A stretch of 25,034 bases of DNA from Pseudomonadota bacterium (GCA_021829055.1 JAJZCS010000003.1:1-25034); one strand, 5' to 3'. Positions 8,960 through 19,582 are shown, numbered from the stretch's first letter. The notes: a model not told the origin generated them from the sequence alone. Translations and numbers: made by a program.

Positions 8960-9106
8960 GCGTACCTCCGATGCGCTATTGCCAGATCTTATGGGATCCG
9001 CGCCGCTGTCATTTTTGAGAAATGCCGCTACACGGGTTGCCGTTCATGCCTGTCTATCACCATGGCTCGTCGAGCGGCGCAACTGCACCCACCTGAAAGT
9101 ACGTGG

Positions 9107-9697
9107 ATGCCAGAAGGTCTGAATGCCACGCCCGCTGCGCGGACGATTGCTGGTGACGTGATCAATTTGCCGAACGCACTGACATTCGGCCGGATCTGTG
9201 CGGTGCCGGTGGCGGTCTGGCTGGTTTTGCGGCATGCCTTGGGAATGGCGGCCGCCCTGTTCATCATAGCGGGACTGACCGATGCGCTGGACGGCGCTCT
9301 GGCGCGAAAGCGAGGGGTAACGGCTCTTGGCACTGTGCTCGACCCGGTCGCAGACAAACTGCTGTTAATCTCGATGTTCGTAACCCTGGCCGCAATCGGC
9401 CGGTTGCCTGTTTGGTTGGCGATTTTGGTCGTGTTTCGGGATCTCATCATTGTGGGTGGAATTGTGGTGTTGCGGCTCCTTGGCCGGGCAGTGATCATAA
9501 AGCCGCTGCTGATCTCGAAACTGAACACCGCGGCCCAGCTCGTACTGGTGGCGGTTGCGATGCTTGACGCCAACAGGCTGTTCCATGACTCGATGCCATG
9601 GCTCCCTGAAGCGGCCCAAGTCTGCGTCGTTTTCGTAGCCGCCACCACAATGATTTCAGGGGCAGGGTATGTGCTAAGGGGAGCGCGTCTTGCCTGA
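9107..9697 (+). CDS. CDP-alcohol phosphatidyltransferase (PgsA-like)
   Basis: This membrane enzyme of about 196 residues carries the CDP-alcohol phosphotransferase signature DALDGALAR, then Gly and DPVADK, in which the four aspartates bind the catalytic metals. The best-known member with this layout is phosphatidylglycerophosphate synthase, and NLPNALTFGRICAVPVAV resembles the PgsA N-terminus. Several hydrophobic helices follow. Seven residues separate AR from the next Gly, where E. coli PgsA has eight. The start is uncertain: ATG 9107 has a weak GAAAG upstream, and ATG 9062 would add 15 residues without a ribosome site. It heads the block continuing into the PerM-like, hda and ppk genes. Confidence 0.86.
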   Translation: MPEGLNATPAARTIAGDVINLPNALTFGRICAVPVAVWLVLRHALGMAAALFIIAGLTDALDGALARKRGVTALGTVLDPVADKLLLISMFVTLAAIGRLPVWLAILVVFRDLIIVGGIVVLRLLGRAVIIKPLLISKLNTAAQLVLVAVAMLDANRLFHDSMPWLPEAAQVCVVFVAATTMISGAGYVLRGARLA

Positions 9698-9710
9698 GAG
9701 GGACCCCAGT

Positions 9711-10844
9711 ATGACCGAACCGACACGAACGGTTGGGCAGCCGCCAGCGGTTTCAACAGTTCCGTACGGCCTGCCGTCCTGGCAGCGTGTGGCAGCAATT
9801 CTGGTTGGATTGCTTGCCGTGTGGCTATTCCTGCGCCTGTTTGCCGGCATTTTACTTCCTTTTGTTGTGGCTGCCGGGATAGCATATTTTCTCGACCCGC
9901 CGGTCTCGAAGCTGGCACGCCTTGGTATGCCGCGGTGGCTCGGAGCGATCCTGATGCTGGTCGCTCTCGTGACCTTCATCCTGCTGAGCCTGTTGTTGCT
10001 TTATCCGCTCGCTTCTGCCCAGATTCGCCTGCTTTCCTCGCAGGTGCCGCAGATGGTTACCGGACTCCAGAGTTTTGCAGTGCATGAGATTAGCGCGCTG
10101 CAAAAGATTCTTGGTCCTGGCATGATTTCAAACAAGCTTCAGGCCCTGGTAGCCGACGAAGCTGGAGCCGCCATGGGGTTCATCGCTGACACGGCCCGAC
10201 GTTTGCTTGGCACGGGATTTGCGCTGTTCAACATTCTCACGCTCGTGATTGTCACGCCTATCATCGGGTTTTATTTGTTGCGCGACTGGCCGCTGGCAAT
10301 GGCGCGCCTGGACTCCTTGCTTCCTCGGGCCCAGGAAGCTGTTGTTCGCGAGCTTGCGAACGACATCAGCCGGATCCTCAATGCGTGGCTACGCGGCCAA
10401 GCGATTTGCTGCCTGTTTCTAGCAGCCTTCTATTCGATTGCGCTGAGCGCGGCGGGACTCAATTTGGGACTCGTGCTTGGGCTTGTAGCCGGAATTCTGT
10501 CATTCATCCCTTACGTGGGCACGATTGTGGGAGCGCTCTCGTCCATCGTGCTTGCCATCGGGCAGTTCAACGGGATCGATCACATACTAATCATTGGACT
10601 GATTTTCGTGGCCGGTCAGCTGCTGAATGACTACGTTGTGGCGCCGCGCTTTCTCGGCGACCGGCTCGGTCTGTCGGCCGTCTGGGTCATTTTCGCGCTC
10701 TTTGCCGGCGCGGAGACGTTTGGTTTTCTCGGTATTCTGCTGGCAGTGCCCGTCACAGCGACACTCGGCGTACTCGCGCGGTTCTGGATCAGGCGTTACC
10801 AGCAGAGCTCGCTTTACCTTGACCCACCCCGCGTGTCGTTGTGA
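9711..10844 (+). CDS. AI-2E/PerM-family transporter-like membrane protein
   Basis: The 377-residue product has the AI-2E transporter (PerM/TqsA) pattern. Two N-terminal membrane helices come first (ILVGLLAVWLFLRLF and the following LLPFVVAAGIAYFLDP), then LGMPRWLGAILMLV. A soluble middle part of about 75 residues follows, and then a C-terminal helix cluster containing FIPYVGTIVGALSSI and the closing GFLGILLAVPVTATLGVLARF. The substrate is not known; the family name reflects one studied member and should not be read as quorum signalling. The ATG at 9711 follows the previous stop by 13 bases with a GAGAGGGA site. Its stop overlaps the hda start. Confidence 0.88.
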   Translation: MTEPTRTVGQPPAVSTVPYGLPSWQRVAAILVGLLAVWLFLRLFAGILLPFVVAAGIAYFLDPPVSKLARLGMPRWLGAILMLVALVTFILLSLLLLYPLASAQIRLLSSQVPQMVTGLQSFAVHEISALQKILGPGMISNKLQALVADEAGAAMGFIADTARRLLGTGFALFNILTLVIVTPIIGFYLLRDWPLAMARLDSLLPRAQEAVVRELANDISRILNAWLRGQAICCLFLAAFYSIALSAAGLNLGLVLGLVAGILSFIPYVGTIVGALSSIVLAIGQFNGIDHILIIGLIFVAGQLLNDYVVAPRFLGDRLGLSAVWVIFALFAGAETFGFLGILLAVPVTATLGVLARFWIRRYQQSSLYLDPPRVSL

Positions 10845-11608
10845 GCGACCCGGGTGATCAGATGTCGATGATCGGGACGATAACGAAGGCGCGGCAGCTG
10901 ATCCTGCCATTCGTGGAGCCGGAAGTTTTTGCGCGCGAGGATTTCATTGAGGCAGAATCAAATGCGATGGCTCGCGCGGCCTTGGCGAATCCTGAAACCT
11001 GGGTCAATGGGCGGCTTGTTCTCTGGGGGGCTGAAGGCAGCGGTAAATCGCACCTGGCCGCGGTCTGGGCGGCAACGCGAGGCGCGTTGCTGTTGTCTGC
11101 CACGACGTTGCGGGCGCCGATCGAGCCGCCGGCATGCGATATCGTTATTGAGGATATCGACGCGGTCATCGACCCGCTGGCGTTGCTTGCTTGCCTCAAC
11201 CTTGCCCAGGCGCTAGGCCGGATGACTCTTTTGACGTGCCGAATACCACCGGCACGGCTGGAGATCGGGCCACCCGATCTTGCCAGCCGGCTGCATGCAA
11301 GCCTCACGATTGGCATCGGGTCACCGGAGGATGCGCTGCTCGATGCACTATTCCGGCGACTTGCGGCGGCGCGGCAGATGACGTTCAGCGACGGTTTGCG
11401 CCGCTACCTGCTGGCGCGTCTGCCACGTCGACCGGACGTGCTGCATCAGGCGATTGCGCGACTCGACCGAACGACGATGGCGCATGCGGCACGGCCAACA
11501 CGCCGGCTCGCCGAGGCGGCGTTGGGCGATCTTTTCGAGCCGGGTGGCACGCCGGGGTGCGACCAGCCAACTGAACGTTCTGCCAGCGACGCACAATTAC
11601 CTCTGTAA
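10841..11608 (+). CDS. hda: Hda-like regulatory inactivator of DnaA
   Basis: The product, up to 255 residues, is a DnaA-related AAA+ protein that, with the DNA-loaded sliding clamp, stimulates hydrolysis of DnaA-bound ATP. An N-terminal clamp-binding motif is visible as RQLILPF, about residues 18 to 24. The Walker A motif GAEGSGKS, Walker B-like IVIEDIDAV and the DLASRL arginine-finger segment follow. The DnaA DNA-binding domain is absent, which fits Hda. The GTG at 10841 overlaps the preceding stop as GTGA, implying coupling. ATG 10862, seven codons later, would also keep the clamp motif. A short polar tail follows the AAA+ core. Confidence 0.86.
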   Translation: MSDPGDQMSMIGTITKARQLILPFVEPEVFAREDFIEAESNAMARAALANPETWVNGRLVLWGAEGSGKSHLAAVWAATRGALLLSATTLRAPIEPPACDIVIEDIDAVIDPLALLACLNLAQALGRMTLLTCRIPPARLEIGPPDLASRLHASLTIGIGSPEDALLDALFRRLAAARQMTFSDGLRRYLLARLPRRPDVLHQAIARLDRTTMAHAARPTRRLAEAALGDLFEPGGTPGCDQPTERSASDAQLPL

Positions 11609-11637
11609 ACGCATGCAGATTGCTGTAAAATCGGGTC

Positions 11638-13845
11638 ATGAACCAAGACGCTGTTCCGCTCGCGGCAGTGAGTGAAGAAGCCGAGCCGGCGATTCGGCAT
11701 GAGTCGGGCCGGTTTCTCAACCGCGAGCTTTCCTGGCTTGATTTCAATGCTCGTGTCGTGGCTGCGGCTGAGGATGAGCGGTTTCCCTTGCTTGAGCGCC
11801 TGCGCTTTGTTTCGATCAGCGCGTCTAACCTGGACGAGTTTTATTCTGTTCGTGTTGCGGGGCTGATCGGGCAGGTGCGGGCCGGTGTGGCTGCCCTCTC
11901 CTCCGATGGCCTGACGCCGGGTCAGCAACTTGCCGCCATGAATGCCCGGGCCCGTGATTTGCTTGCCGGGCAACAGCGTGCCGTTACAAAGCTTCGGCGA
12001 GAGCTGGATTCAATCGGGATCAGCATCGTAACGCCAGCCGAACTGACGCATGAAGAGCGGGGTTTTCTCGATTATTACTTCATGGAGCGGGTGTTCCCGG
12101 TACTGACGCCGCTCGCGATCGACCCGGCTCATCCATTTCCCTTTGTTCCGAACATGGGGCTGGTACTAGCGCTCCGGCTGGTGCGCGAGGCAGATGGCGG
12201 CGCGATGCGTGGGCTTATCCCTTTGCCTGCGCAGATTCGACGCTTCATTCGGCTGCCTCCGCCGCCGCAGGAAAGCGGGCCGGTGCCGATCCGTTTCGTT
12301 CTGCTGGAAGACCTGGTCGAGCTGTTCCTTGACCATCTTTTCCCTGGCTTTCAACTGGCCGGTTCGGGCCTCTTCCGGGTGATCCGCGATACCGATGTGG
12401 AGTTCGAGGAGGAAGCCGAGGATTTGGTGCAGTCCTACGAATCGGCGCTGAAACGCAGGCGGCGAGGCGTTGTCATTCAATTGACGCTGGCGGCGGGAAT
12501 GCCTGACAGCCTTCGTGCTCTTGTCATCGAGGAGGTTGAGGCACCTGACGACGAGACAATTGTCGAGGCCGGATTCCTTGGCCTGGTCGACTTGAAGGAG
12601 ATGATTGTCGAGGACCGGCCCGATCTTCTGTTTCCCGTGTACACGCCCCGTTTTCCCGAGCGGATTCGTGATTTCGGGGGCGATTGCTTTGCAGCGATTC
12701 GCAACAAGGACATCATCGTTCATCACCCGTTTGAGAGCTTTGACGTGGTTGTCCAGTTCCTGCGCCAGGCAGCCGCTGATCCGAATGTGGTCGCGATCAA
12801 GCAAACGCTGTACCGAACCAGTCGGGATTCACCGATCGTTGGTGCGCTGATCGAGGCGGCAGAAGCTGGAAAAAGCGTGATGGCGATGGTCGAACTGCGG
12901 GCGCGCTTCGACGAGGAGGCAAACATCCGCCTTGCGAGGACACTGGAGGCAGCGGGTGTTCAGGTGGTCTATGGTTTTCTTGGCTTGAAGACGCATGCGA
13001 AGCTGTCATTAATTGTTCGCCGCGAGGGCAATGCCATGCGCGCCTATGCGCATTTTGGTACCGGCAATTATCACCCGATTACGGCGCGAACCTATACCGA
13101 TCTATCGTTTTTCACCACGGATCCGGAGCTCACGCGCGACGCAGCGCGATTGTTCAACTACATGACCGGCTACGCCCGGCCGGAGCGGATGGAACAGCTT
13201 GCTTTCAGTCCGCTGACAACACGTAAGACGATTGAGGCGCTCATTGATGCTGAAATTGCTGCGGCACGGAGCGGGCGACCGTCGGGGATCTGGCTAAAGC
13301 TGAATTCGCTGGTCGATGAACAGTTAATCGACCGACTTTACGAGGCGTCATGCGCCGGTGTGCCCATCCATGCTGTGGTTCGGGGGATCTGCTGCCTTCG
13401 CCCAGGGGTTCAGGGACTGTCACAGAACATCACGGTCAAGTCCATCATTGGACGCTTCCTTGAGCATGCGCGGATCGCCGTTTTCGCGAACGAGGCAAAA
13501 ATGCCATCGCGGAACAACAAGGTGTTTATATCAAGCGCCGATTGGATGGTCCGCAATCTCGATTGGCGGATCGAAACCTTTGTACCGATCCATAATCCCA
13601 CCGTCCACGCTCAGGTTCTGGATCAGATTATGGTTGTCAATCTGCAGGACAACACGAACGCGTGGATACTCGACGGTGAAGGTCGTTGGCACAAGCAGCA
13701 CCATGGGCGCAAGGCAATTTCCGCTCATGATTATTTCATGACCAATCCGTCATTGTCGGGTCGGGGATCGGCGCTGCACGGGCCGCCGGGTAATGCTCAG
13801 CGGGAGCAAACGCGTTTCCGGAAGACTTTTCTGATCGAGGAATAA
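11638..13845 (+). CDS. ppk1: Polyphosphate kinase 1
   Basis: The 735-residue product has all PPK1 domains: the N-terminal domain (FLNRELSWLDFNARV and SASNLDEFYSVRVAGL), the head domain with YFMERVFPVLTPLAIDP, and two phospholipase-D-like C-terminal domains. The autophosphorylated histidine is His453 in GLKTHAKLSL, equivalent to E. coli His435, and the second active-site histidine is His610 in RFLEHARI. The enzyme makes inorganic polyphosphate from ATP reversibly and is membrane-associated. It starts 29 bases after hda with a poor ribosome site, so it may be coupled. A ppx exopolyphosphatase, often the next gene, is absent here. Confidence 0.97.
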   Translation: MNQDAVPLAAVSEEAEPAIRHESGRFLNRELSWLDFNARVVAAAEDERFPLLERLRFVSISASNLDEFYSVRVAGLIGQVRAGVAALSSDGLTPGQQLAAMNARARDLLAGQQRAVTKLRRELDSIGISIVTPAELTHEERGFLDYYFMERVFPVLTPLAIDPAHPFPFVPNMGLVLALRLVREADGGAMRGLIPLPAQIRRFIRLPPPPQESGPVPIRFVLLEDLVELFLDHLFPGFQLAGSGLFRVIRDTDVEFEEEAEDLVQSYESALKRRRRGVVIQLTLAAGMPDSLRALVIEEVEAPDDETIVEAGFLGLVDLKEMIVEDRPDLLFPVYTPRFPERIRDFGGDCFAAIRNKDIIVHHPFESFDVVVQFLRQAAADPNVVAIKQTLYRTSRDSPIVGALIEAAEAGKSVMAMVELRARFDEEANIRLARTLEAAGVQVVYGFLGLKTHAKLSLIVRREGNAMRAYAHFGTGNYHPITARTYTDLSFFTTDPELTRDAARLFNYMTGYARPERMEQLAFSPLTTRKTIEALIDAEIAAARSGRPSGIWLKLNSLVDEQLIDRLYEASCAGVPIHAVVRGICCLRPGVQGLSQNITVKSIIGRFLEHARIAVFANEAKMPSRNNKVFISSADWMVRNLDWRIETFVPIHNPTVHAQVLDQIMVVNLQDNTNAWILDGEGRWHKQHHGRKAISAHDYFMTNPSLSGRGSALHGPPGNAQREQTRFRKTFLIEE

Positions 13846-13970
13846 CCGATGCGTTGCGTGGCGCCAGGTCGCTTTCCTGGGCACCCCAAATCGGGGGTGT
13901 AGGCGGGAAAGCGAAAGGAGCGTCTTGTCTCGCGCCGGGTGTCCGCAGGCGTTTACGCCGTTGCCGAACG
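13846..13970 (+). other. ppk 3' spacer with 17-codon frame and hairpin
   Basis: GAGGA at the ppk stop is followed seven bases later by an ATG at 13849 that opens a frame of only 17 codons, ending at 13902. The hairpin CACCCC-aaatcg-GGGGTG at 13882 to 13899 overlaps the end of that frame. It lacks a T-run, so a terminator role is uncertain. Nothing recognisable as ppx follows. Confidence 0.35.
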
Positions 13971-14231
13971 TTATTGCAGCGTCATAATTGTTCCGTGGCG
14001 GCATTCGCCTGGCGTAATCAGGTCTGCCGACGCGACACGCACCGAGTGAAGGCGTCCTTCGAGGCTTCGCGACCAGAAATCCAGAAAACGATGGAGTGCA
14101 GGATAGGAGGGCGCTAAATCTAGATCTTGCCAGATATATGCCTGCAAAACACCGGGATGGTCCGGCAGGTGATATAGAATCTCAGCGGTTGTTAGCCGAT
14201 AGTCCCGAATTTGGCGTGCAAGCTCCATCAT
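13971..14231 (-). CDS. Usg-family protein
   Basis: This small protein of 85 or 86 residues matches the alphaproteobacterial Usg family, known from conservation but without an established function. Diagnostic segments are YRLTTAEILYHLPDHPGVLQ, then YIWQDLDLAP, LHRFLDFWSRSLEGRLHSV and RVASADLITPGE. The start is one of two adjacent ATGs at 14231 and 14228. The frame is open further upstream only through a TTG with no ribosome site, and the family normally begins near here. It is divergent from groES; the 278 bases between them hold the heat-shock signals. Confidence 0.86.
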   Translation of the reverse strand: MMELARQIRDYRLTTAEILYHLPDHPGVLQAYIWQDLDLAPSYPALHRFLDFWSRSLEGRLHSVRVASADLITPGECRHGTIMTLQ

Positions 14232-14300
14232 GAATCCCGTCGGTTTGAATGACTCCAGGTTGAGCGGCGGCGAGCCGCCTGGCACCAAGATGGCACGATC

Positions 14301-14329
14301 TTGACAAGGCAGTTCAATAAAAAAATTAT
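14301..14329 (+). promoter_or_regulatory. Candidate sigma70 promoter upstream of groESL
   Basis: A perfect TTGACA at 14301 to 14306 is followed after 17 bases by AATTAT at 14324 to 14329 (four of six consensus positions) in an AT-rich tract. It would start a transcript near 14336, upstream of the heat-shock promoter. Confidence 0.4.
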
Positions 14330-14374
14330 CTATTTCAGCACTTTATCACTCGATAAACCGGTCTGCTGCTGAAT

Positions 14375-14403
14375 CTTGACTCGGCGGCCTGTCAATTCTA
14401 TTT
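14375..14403 (+). promoter_or_regulatory. RpoH (sigma32)-type heat-shock promoter of groESL
   Basis: CTTGAC at 14375 to 14380 and CTATTT at 14398 to 14403 are 17 bases apart, close to the alphaproteobacterial RpoH pattern of CTTGAA/C and CTATAT-like elements. The predicted start lies inside the CIRCE operator. Confidence 0.6.
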
Positions 14404-14405
14404 GA

Positions 14406-14432
14406 GTGGCACTCTCTGAGTGAGAGTGCTAG
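14406..14432 (+). promoter_or_regulatory. CIRCE operator (HrcA-binding inverted repeat)
   Basis: The arms GTGGCACTC and GAGTGCTAG flank exactly nine bases, matching the CIRCE consensus TTAGCACTC-N9-GAGTGCTAA with three deviations, all in the outer positions. CIRCE is the operator of the HrcA repressor and typically overlaps groESL promoters. Here it covers the expected start site. hrcA itself is not in the window. Confidence 0.88.
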
Positions 14433-14509
14433 CAGCGTCCGGTGCCGCTTTCGGGTCGGTCGCTGCTGAGTTTTATGTTTGCAACAGACTAATGTCAGGA
14501 GCGATCCAG

Positions 14510-14824
14510 ATGAAATTCCGTCCTCTGCACGACCGTGTGGTGGTTCGTCGGCTGAATGCCGAAGAAAAAACCGCCGGCGGCATCATCATCCCCGACACTG
14601 CCAAGGAAAAGCCAATGGAAGGCGAAGTCATTGCAGTGGGCCCGGGCGCCCGCAATGAGCAGGGTCAGCTTGTGACGCTCGACGTCAAGGCTGGGGATCA
14701 TATTCTTTTCGGAAAATGGTCCGGCACCGAAGTCAAAATTGACGGTGAAGAGATGCTGATCATGAAAGAGTCCGACATCATGGGCATCATCGAGGGCAGT
14801 GCGGCCAAAAAGAAGGCCGCCTGA
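14510..14824 (+). CDS. groES: Co-chaperonin GroES
   Basis: The 104-residue product forms the heptameric lid of GroEL. It begins [20 protein letters not shown], has the [15 protein letters not shown] mobile loop that docks on the GroEL apical domain, and contains [32 protein letters not shown] near the end in separate conserved blocks. The ATG at 14510 has AGGAG eight bases upstream; upstream in-frame starts would add a tail absent from the family. It is the first gene of the groES-groEL operon and the only groES in the window, so it is the likely partner for both GroEL proteins. Confidence 0.97.
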   Translation: MKFRPLHDRVVVRRLNAEEKTAGGIIIPDTAKEKPMEGEVIAVGPGARNEQGQLVTLDVKAGDHILFGKWSGTEVKIDGEEMLIMKESDIMGIIEGSAAKKKAA

Positions 14825-16513
<1,689 letters not shown>

Positions 16514-16540
16514 ACCAAGGTCGCCTATTTGAGAACTTCG

Positions 16541-16571
16541 AAAAGGCCGTGGGCAAAACCACGGCCTTTTT
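16541..16571 (+). terminator. Rho-independent terminator of groESL
   Basis: A perfect twelve-base-pair stem, AAAAGGCCGTGG and CCACGGCCTTTT, around the loop GCAAAA, ends in a run of five T. The stem is flanked by A and T on both sides, so it could also act on the minus strand. Confidence 0.9.
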
Positions 16572-16873
16572 GCTGGCAAAAGGCGGCAATGATGCCCAGA
16601 CCTCGATACGTAATCGACAGACGTACATTGCCCTGGTCCCGGGACTGGCCACCGATCTGCTGCTCGATGCTCGAAGGTCGTACAGCGCTCACCAGGTGGA
16701 CTCTGTTTACCGGAAAACGCGCAGCCTTTACGGAGAAGGCGGCAGGCAGATAAGCCATGAGAGCCAGTGCCTGCGCTGCGAGCGGGAATGGCAGATGCTG
16801 TTTGCCTGCGGCACCCGATGCCTGCGTTGACGTCAGGCACCGCTGCGCAGACTGCCGCGAGGAAATCCGCGGA
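16572..16873. other. Intergenic region without a recognised gene
   Basis: About 300 bases separate the groEL terminator from the 3' end of the acyl-activating fusion gene. Open frames on both strands were read and none resembles a known family. On the minus strand TGCCTG-acgtcaacg-CAGGCA (16818 to 16838) could form a hairpin downstream of the fusion gene, without a T-run. Confidence 0.5.
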
Positions 16874-19525
16874 TCAAGGTTCGCTCGGGTTCGGTTCAAG
16901 GCGCGCAACGGCGTCGCGGATAACATCCGCGATATGCTGCTGGCCCGCACGTCCTGCCGGACCACCAGCCAGCCGGGCAGGGTCAATTGGTTTTCCGAAA
17001 CGGATCGTGATTTGCGTTCGCCGGGGGAAGCGTGTGCCTGGCGGCAACGCGACGTTTGTGCCGCTGATGAAGACCGGGACCACGGCGACCGGATGCTCAA
17101 GCCACAAGGCGCCGATTCCAGGCAGGAAGGTTTGCAAGGAACCATCAGGGCTGAGCCCGCCTTCGGCAAACCAGATGAGGGTTCGCTGGCGAGCCAACAC
17201 GGAAGCGCCAAGGGCAAGAGCCTGGGCCACGTTTCGGTCGGGATCGATGGGCACAATCTGGGCAGCTCGGCTGAAAAGGCGTCGCAAAGGTGTATTGAAC
17301 AAAAGCCCTGTCCATCCCGCCCAATATGCGTCCTGAAGCTGTTGATGTGACAGCGCGGCCGCGAGCGCGAAAGGATCAAGATAGCTCACGTGATTGGGAC
17401 AGAGAAGGAAGGGCTTGGGTGGTAGTGACTCCTGTCCCACCACGCGCAGCCTGAAAAAAGAACGCATCACGGCACGCACAAACGCTTCGCCCACGCTACG
17501 GAGAACACGAACACTGAAGCCATAATCCTCGAGCCAGCGCGTTTCGCTTTCTACAACGACCGGCGGGTTTTCCGAGGTTGCTGGCGCTTGAATCGCTTCC
17601 CGAAGCAAGTCGCGCAACGTCACAACGCGGGCGATCTGCCGCTCGGTAAGAGAAATACCGCATTCGCGTTGGAGGGCTAACGTGAGGTCGATCCATCCTA
17701 GCGAATCAATTCCGAGATCGAGTTGTGGGCTCGTTTCAAGATCGATCGAATGATCGGGAAAACGGCTTTGTAGCCATCGCCACAACCTGGCACTCCTTGC
17801 GTCGTCCAGCAATGCGTTATCCGCTGGCGCCATTGGCGTGCCTTCCTGCCTGGCTGGTGGGCTATGCGCGGCAGCGTAGAGTGCAGGCAATAAATGCCTC
17901 CGAAGTTTGCCGAGCTGGGTCCGCGGCAGTGGCGAACGCGTGACCGAAAAGCCGGTCAGTCTGAGGTGAGGCGGCAAAGTCCTCGCGCGCTTGTTCAGAG
18001 CGTCCCTGACCAATCCTTCCAGCCGGATCGCCCCGGCATCACGGGCAATTTCTTCGTTTGGAACAACCAGCGCGACCAGGCCTTGCATCATCCCCAACAG
18101 GCCGATTTCGCGGATCAAGGGATTTTCCGAATATGCGGCTTCCACGATCTCAGGATAGATCTTCTTTCCATTCGATAGCACGATCGTTTCGGTTCGGCGG
18201 GCAATAACAAATAGATAGGAGTCGCGATCAAGTCGGCCGAGATCGCCGGTTCGAAACCATCCGTCTGGCGTGAAAGCCGCCTGTGTCGCTGCGTCGTCAT
18301 CCAAGTAACCTGCAAACACGCTGCTTCCGTGCGCCTCAATTTCGCCGACACCGGATGGGTCTGCATCGGCGATGCGCAGGCTGACATCAGGCAACGCCTG
18401 ACCAGCAGAGCCAACACGAGCGTGGCCAATACGGCTGAATGTTAGTATCGGTGATGTTTCCGTCAATCCATACCCCGTTAGCACCTCCCAGCCAAACGCC
18501 GTAAGACCTGTTTCGATATCTGCCGGAAGCGCCGCGCCGCCACAAACCATCAGCCGCAGGTGGCCGCCAAATTGCCGATGCACGGAACGAAGCAGCCAAC
18601 GACCGAGCGGCCACCCCAGCCGATGTTGAGCAAGGCGCGATAAAGACAACAAGGCCGAGAACATAGATTGCGTCAAAGGCGGCTGCGCGGCGGCGGCGCG
18701 GAGGATTCCGTCAGCGAGCGCATTATACAGGCGTGGCACGCCCAAAAGAACGGTTACACGGTACCGCTGCAGTGCCGTTACCAGTTCCGGTCCACTCAGG
18801 CCAGACGGAAGCACGATGCCGGCTCCACAAGAGGAAACCGTCAGAAGTCCTACCGTAAGGGGATAGATGTGGTGAAGCGGCAAAGGTATCAACACACGGT
18901 CATTTTCACCAATAAAACCTTCGTGCGACAGAGCATTGATATTCGAAAGAAGGTTCGCATGGGTGAGAGGAACTGCTTTGGGCAAACCTGTCGTTCCTGA
19001 CGTAAAGGCGAGAACCGCGATATCCCCCGGCCGGGGCAGAGGCGGACGCGGAGTCCAGAGTACAGGCACCTGATCCGGCCGTTGCGCGACCTCGGATGCG
19101 ATTGCGTCGAGATCAATGATCTTGAGACCCTTATGGATTGCCTGGATGCGTTCGACCTGAGAGCCGGGTGTCAGTATAATATCACAACTGGCGACCTCCA
19201 TCATGTGCGCGATGTCATCGTGACTTGCGTGCCAATCAATTGGCATAACGGCTCGCCCTGCCCCAATGATGCCCCAAAACGCTTGGATCCAGGCCAGACT
19301 GCTCGGCGCGAGAAGGCCGACGACTTTGCGTCGGGAGGACGGATGTTCTCTTAAATGCTCCGCAAACGTTTGGGCGGCCATCGACAATTCCGCGAACGTG
19401 GTTCGGGCTTCCTCATTCTTCCCCGCCATGTGGAGAACGGCAGGAGCGTCCCCAAATCTGTCCATCTGGCCAAGAACGTCCTGAAGCGTGACGAGGTGGG
19501 CGGACAGATCGGCATCACGCCGCAT
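16874..19525 (-). CDS. Fusion protein: AMP-dependent acyl-activating domain, acyl carrier domain, 1-acylglycerol-phosphate acyltransferase domain
   Basis: The 883-residue product has three parts. Residues about 20 to 550 are an adenylate-forming enzyme: FTSGTTGLPK at 174 to 183, GYGLTET at 351 to 357, GWFRTGDLG at 422 to 430, and the C-terminal lysine Lys540 in RTQLGK. Residues about 570 to 645 are an acyl carrier domain with LGIDSLG, where Ser608 would bear phosphopantetheine. Residues about 690 to 880 are a PlsC-like acyltransferase with NHVSYLD (His712, Asp717) and FAEGGLS at 786 to 792, a variant of FPEGTRS. The protein could activate a fatty acid, hold it on its own carrier and transfer it to a lysophospholipid or other acceptor. 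That scheme is inferred. Domain order differs from Aas, where the acyltransferase is first. Confidence 0.9.
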   Translation of the reverse strand: MRRDADLSAHLVTLQDVLGQMDRFGDAPAVLHMAGKNEEARTTFAELSMAAQTFAEHLREHPSSRRKVVGLLAPSSLAWIQAFWGIIGAGRAVMPIDWHASHDDIAHMMEVASCDIILTPGSQVERIQAIHKGLKIIDLDAIASEVAQRPDQVPVLWTPRPPLPRPGDIAVLAFTSGTTGLPKAVPLTHANLLSNINALSHEGFIGENDRVLIPLPLHHIYPLTVGLLTVSSCGAGIVLPSGLSGPELVTALQRYRVTVLLGVPRLYNALADGILRAAAAQPPLTQSMFSALLSLSRLAQHRLGWPLGRWLLRSVHRQFGGHLRLMVCGGAALPADIETGLTAFGWEVLTGYGLTETSPILTFSRIGHARVGSAGQALPDVSLRIADADPSGVGEIEAHGSSVFAGYLDDDAATQAAFTPDGWFRTGDLGRLDRDSYLFVIARRTETIVLSNGKKIYPEIVEAAYSENPLIREIGLLGMMQGLVALVVPNEEIARDAGAIRLEGLVRDALNKRARTLPPHLRLTGFSVTRSPLPRTQLGKLRRHLLPALYAAAHSPPARQEGTPMAPADNALLDDARSARLWRWLQSRFPDHSIDLETSPQLDLGIDSLGWIDLTLALQRECGISLTERQIARVVTLRDLLREAIQAPATSENPPVVVESETRWLEDYGFSVRVLRSVGEAFVRAVMRSFFRLRVVGQESLPPKPFLLCPNHVSYLDPFALAAALSHQQLQDAYWAGWTGLLFNTPLRRLFSRAAQIVPIDPDRNVAQALALGASVLARQRTLIWFAEGGLSPDGSLQTFLPGIGALWLEHPVAVVPVFISGTNVALPPGTRFPRRTQITIRFGKPIDPARLAGGPAGRAGQQHIADVIRDAVARLEPNPSEP

Positions 19526-19582
19526 GTCAGTATGCCGTAGAAATCGCAGACGGCGCCGATCCCGGAAATGAATTGCCGGCCA

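Noticed and set aside
8498..9061. Long N-terminal extension of the phosphatidyltransferase frame
   Set aside because: It runs antisense through purM, and the family begins only shortly before the NLPNALTFGRI segment.
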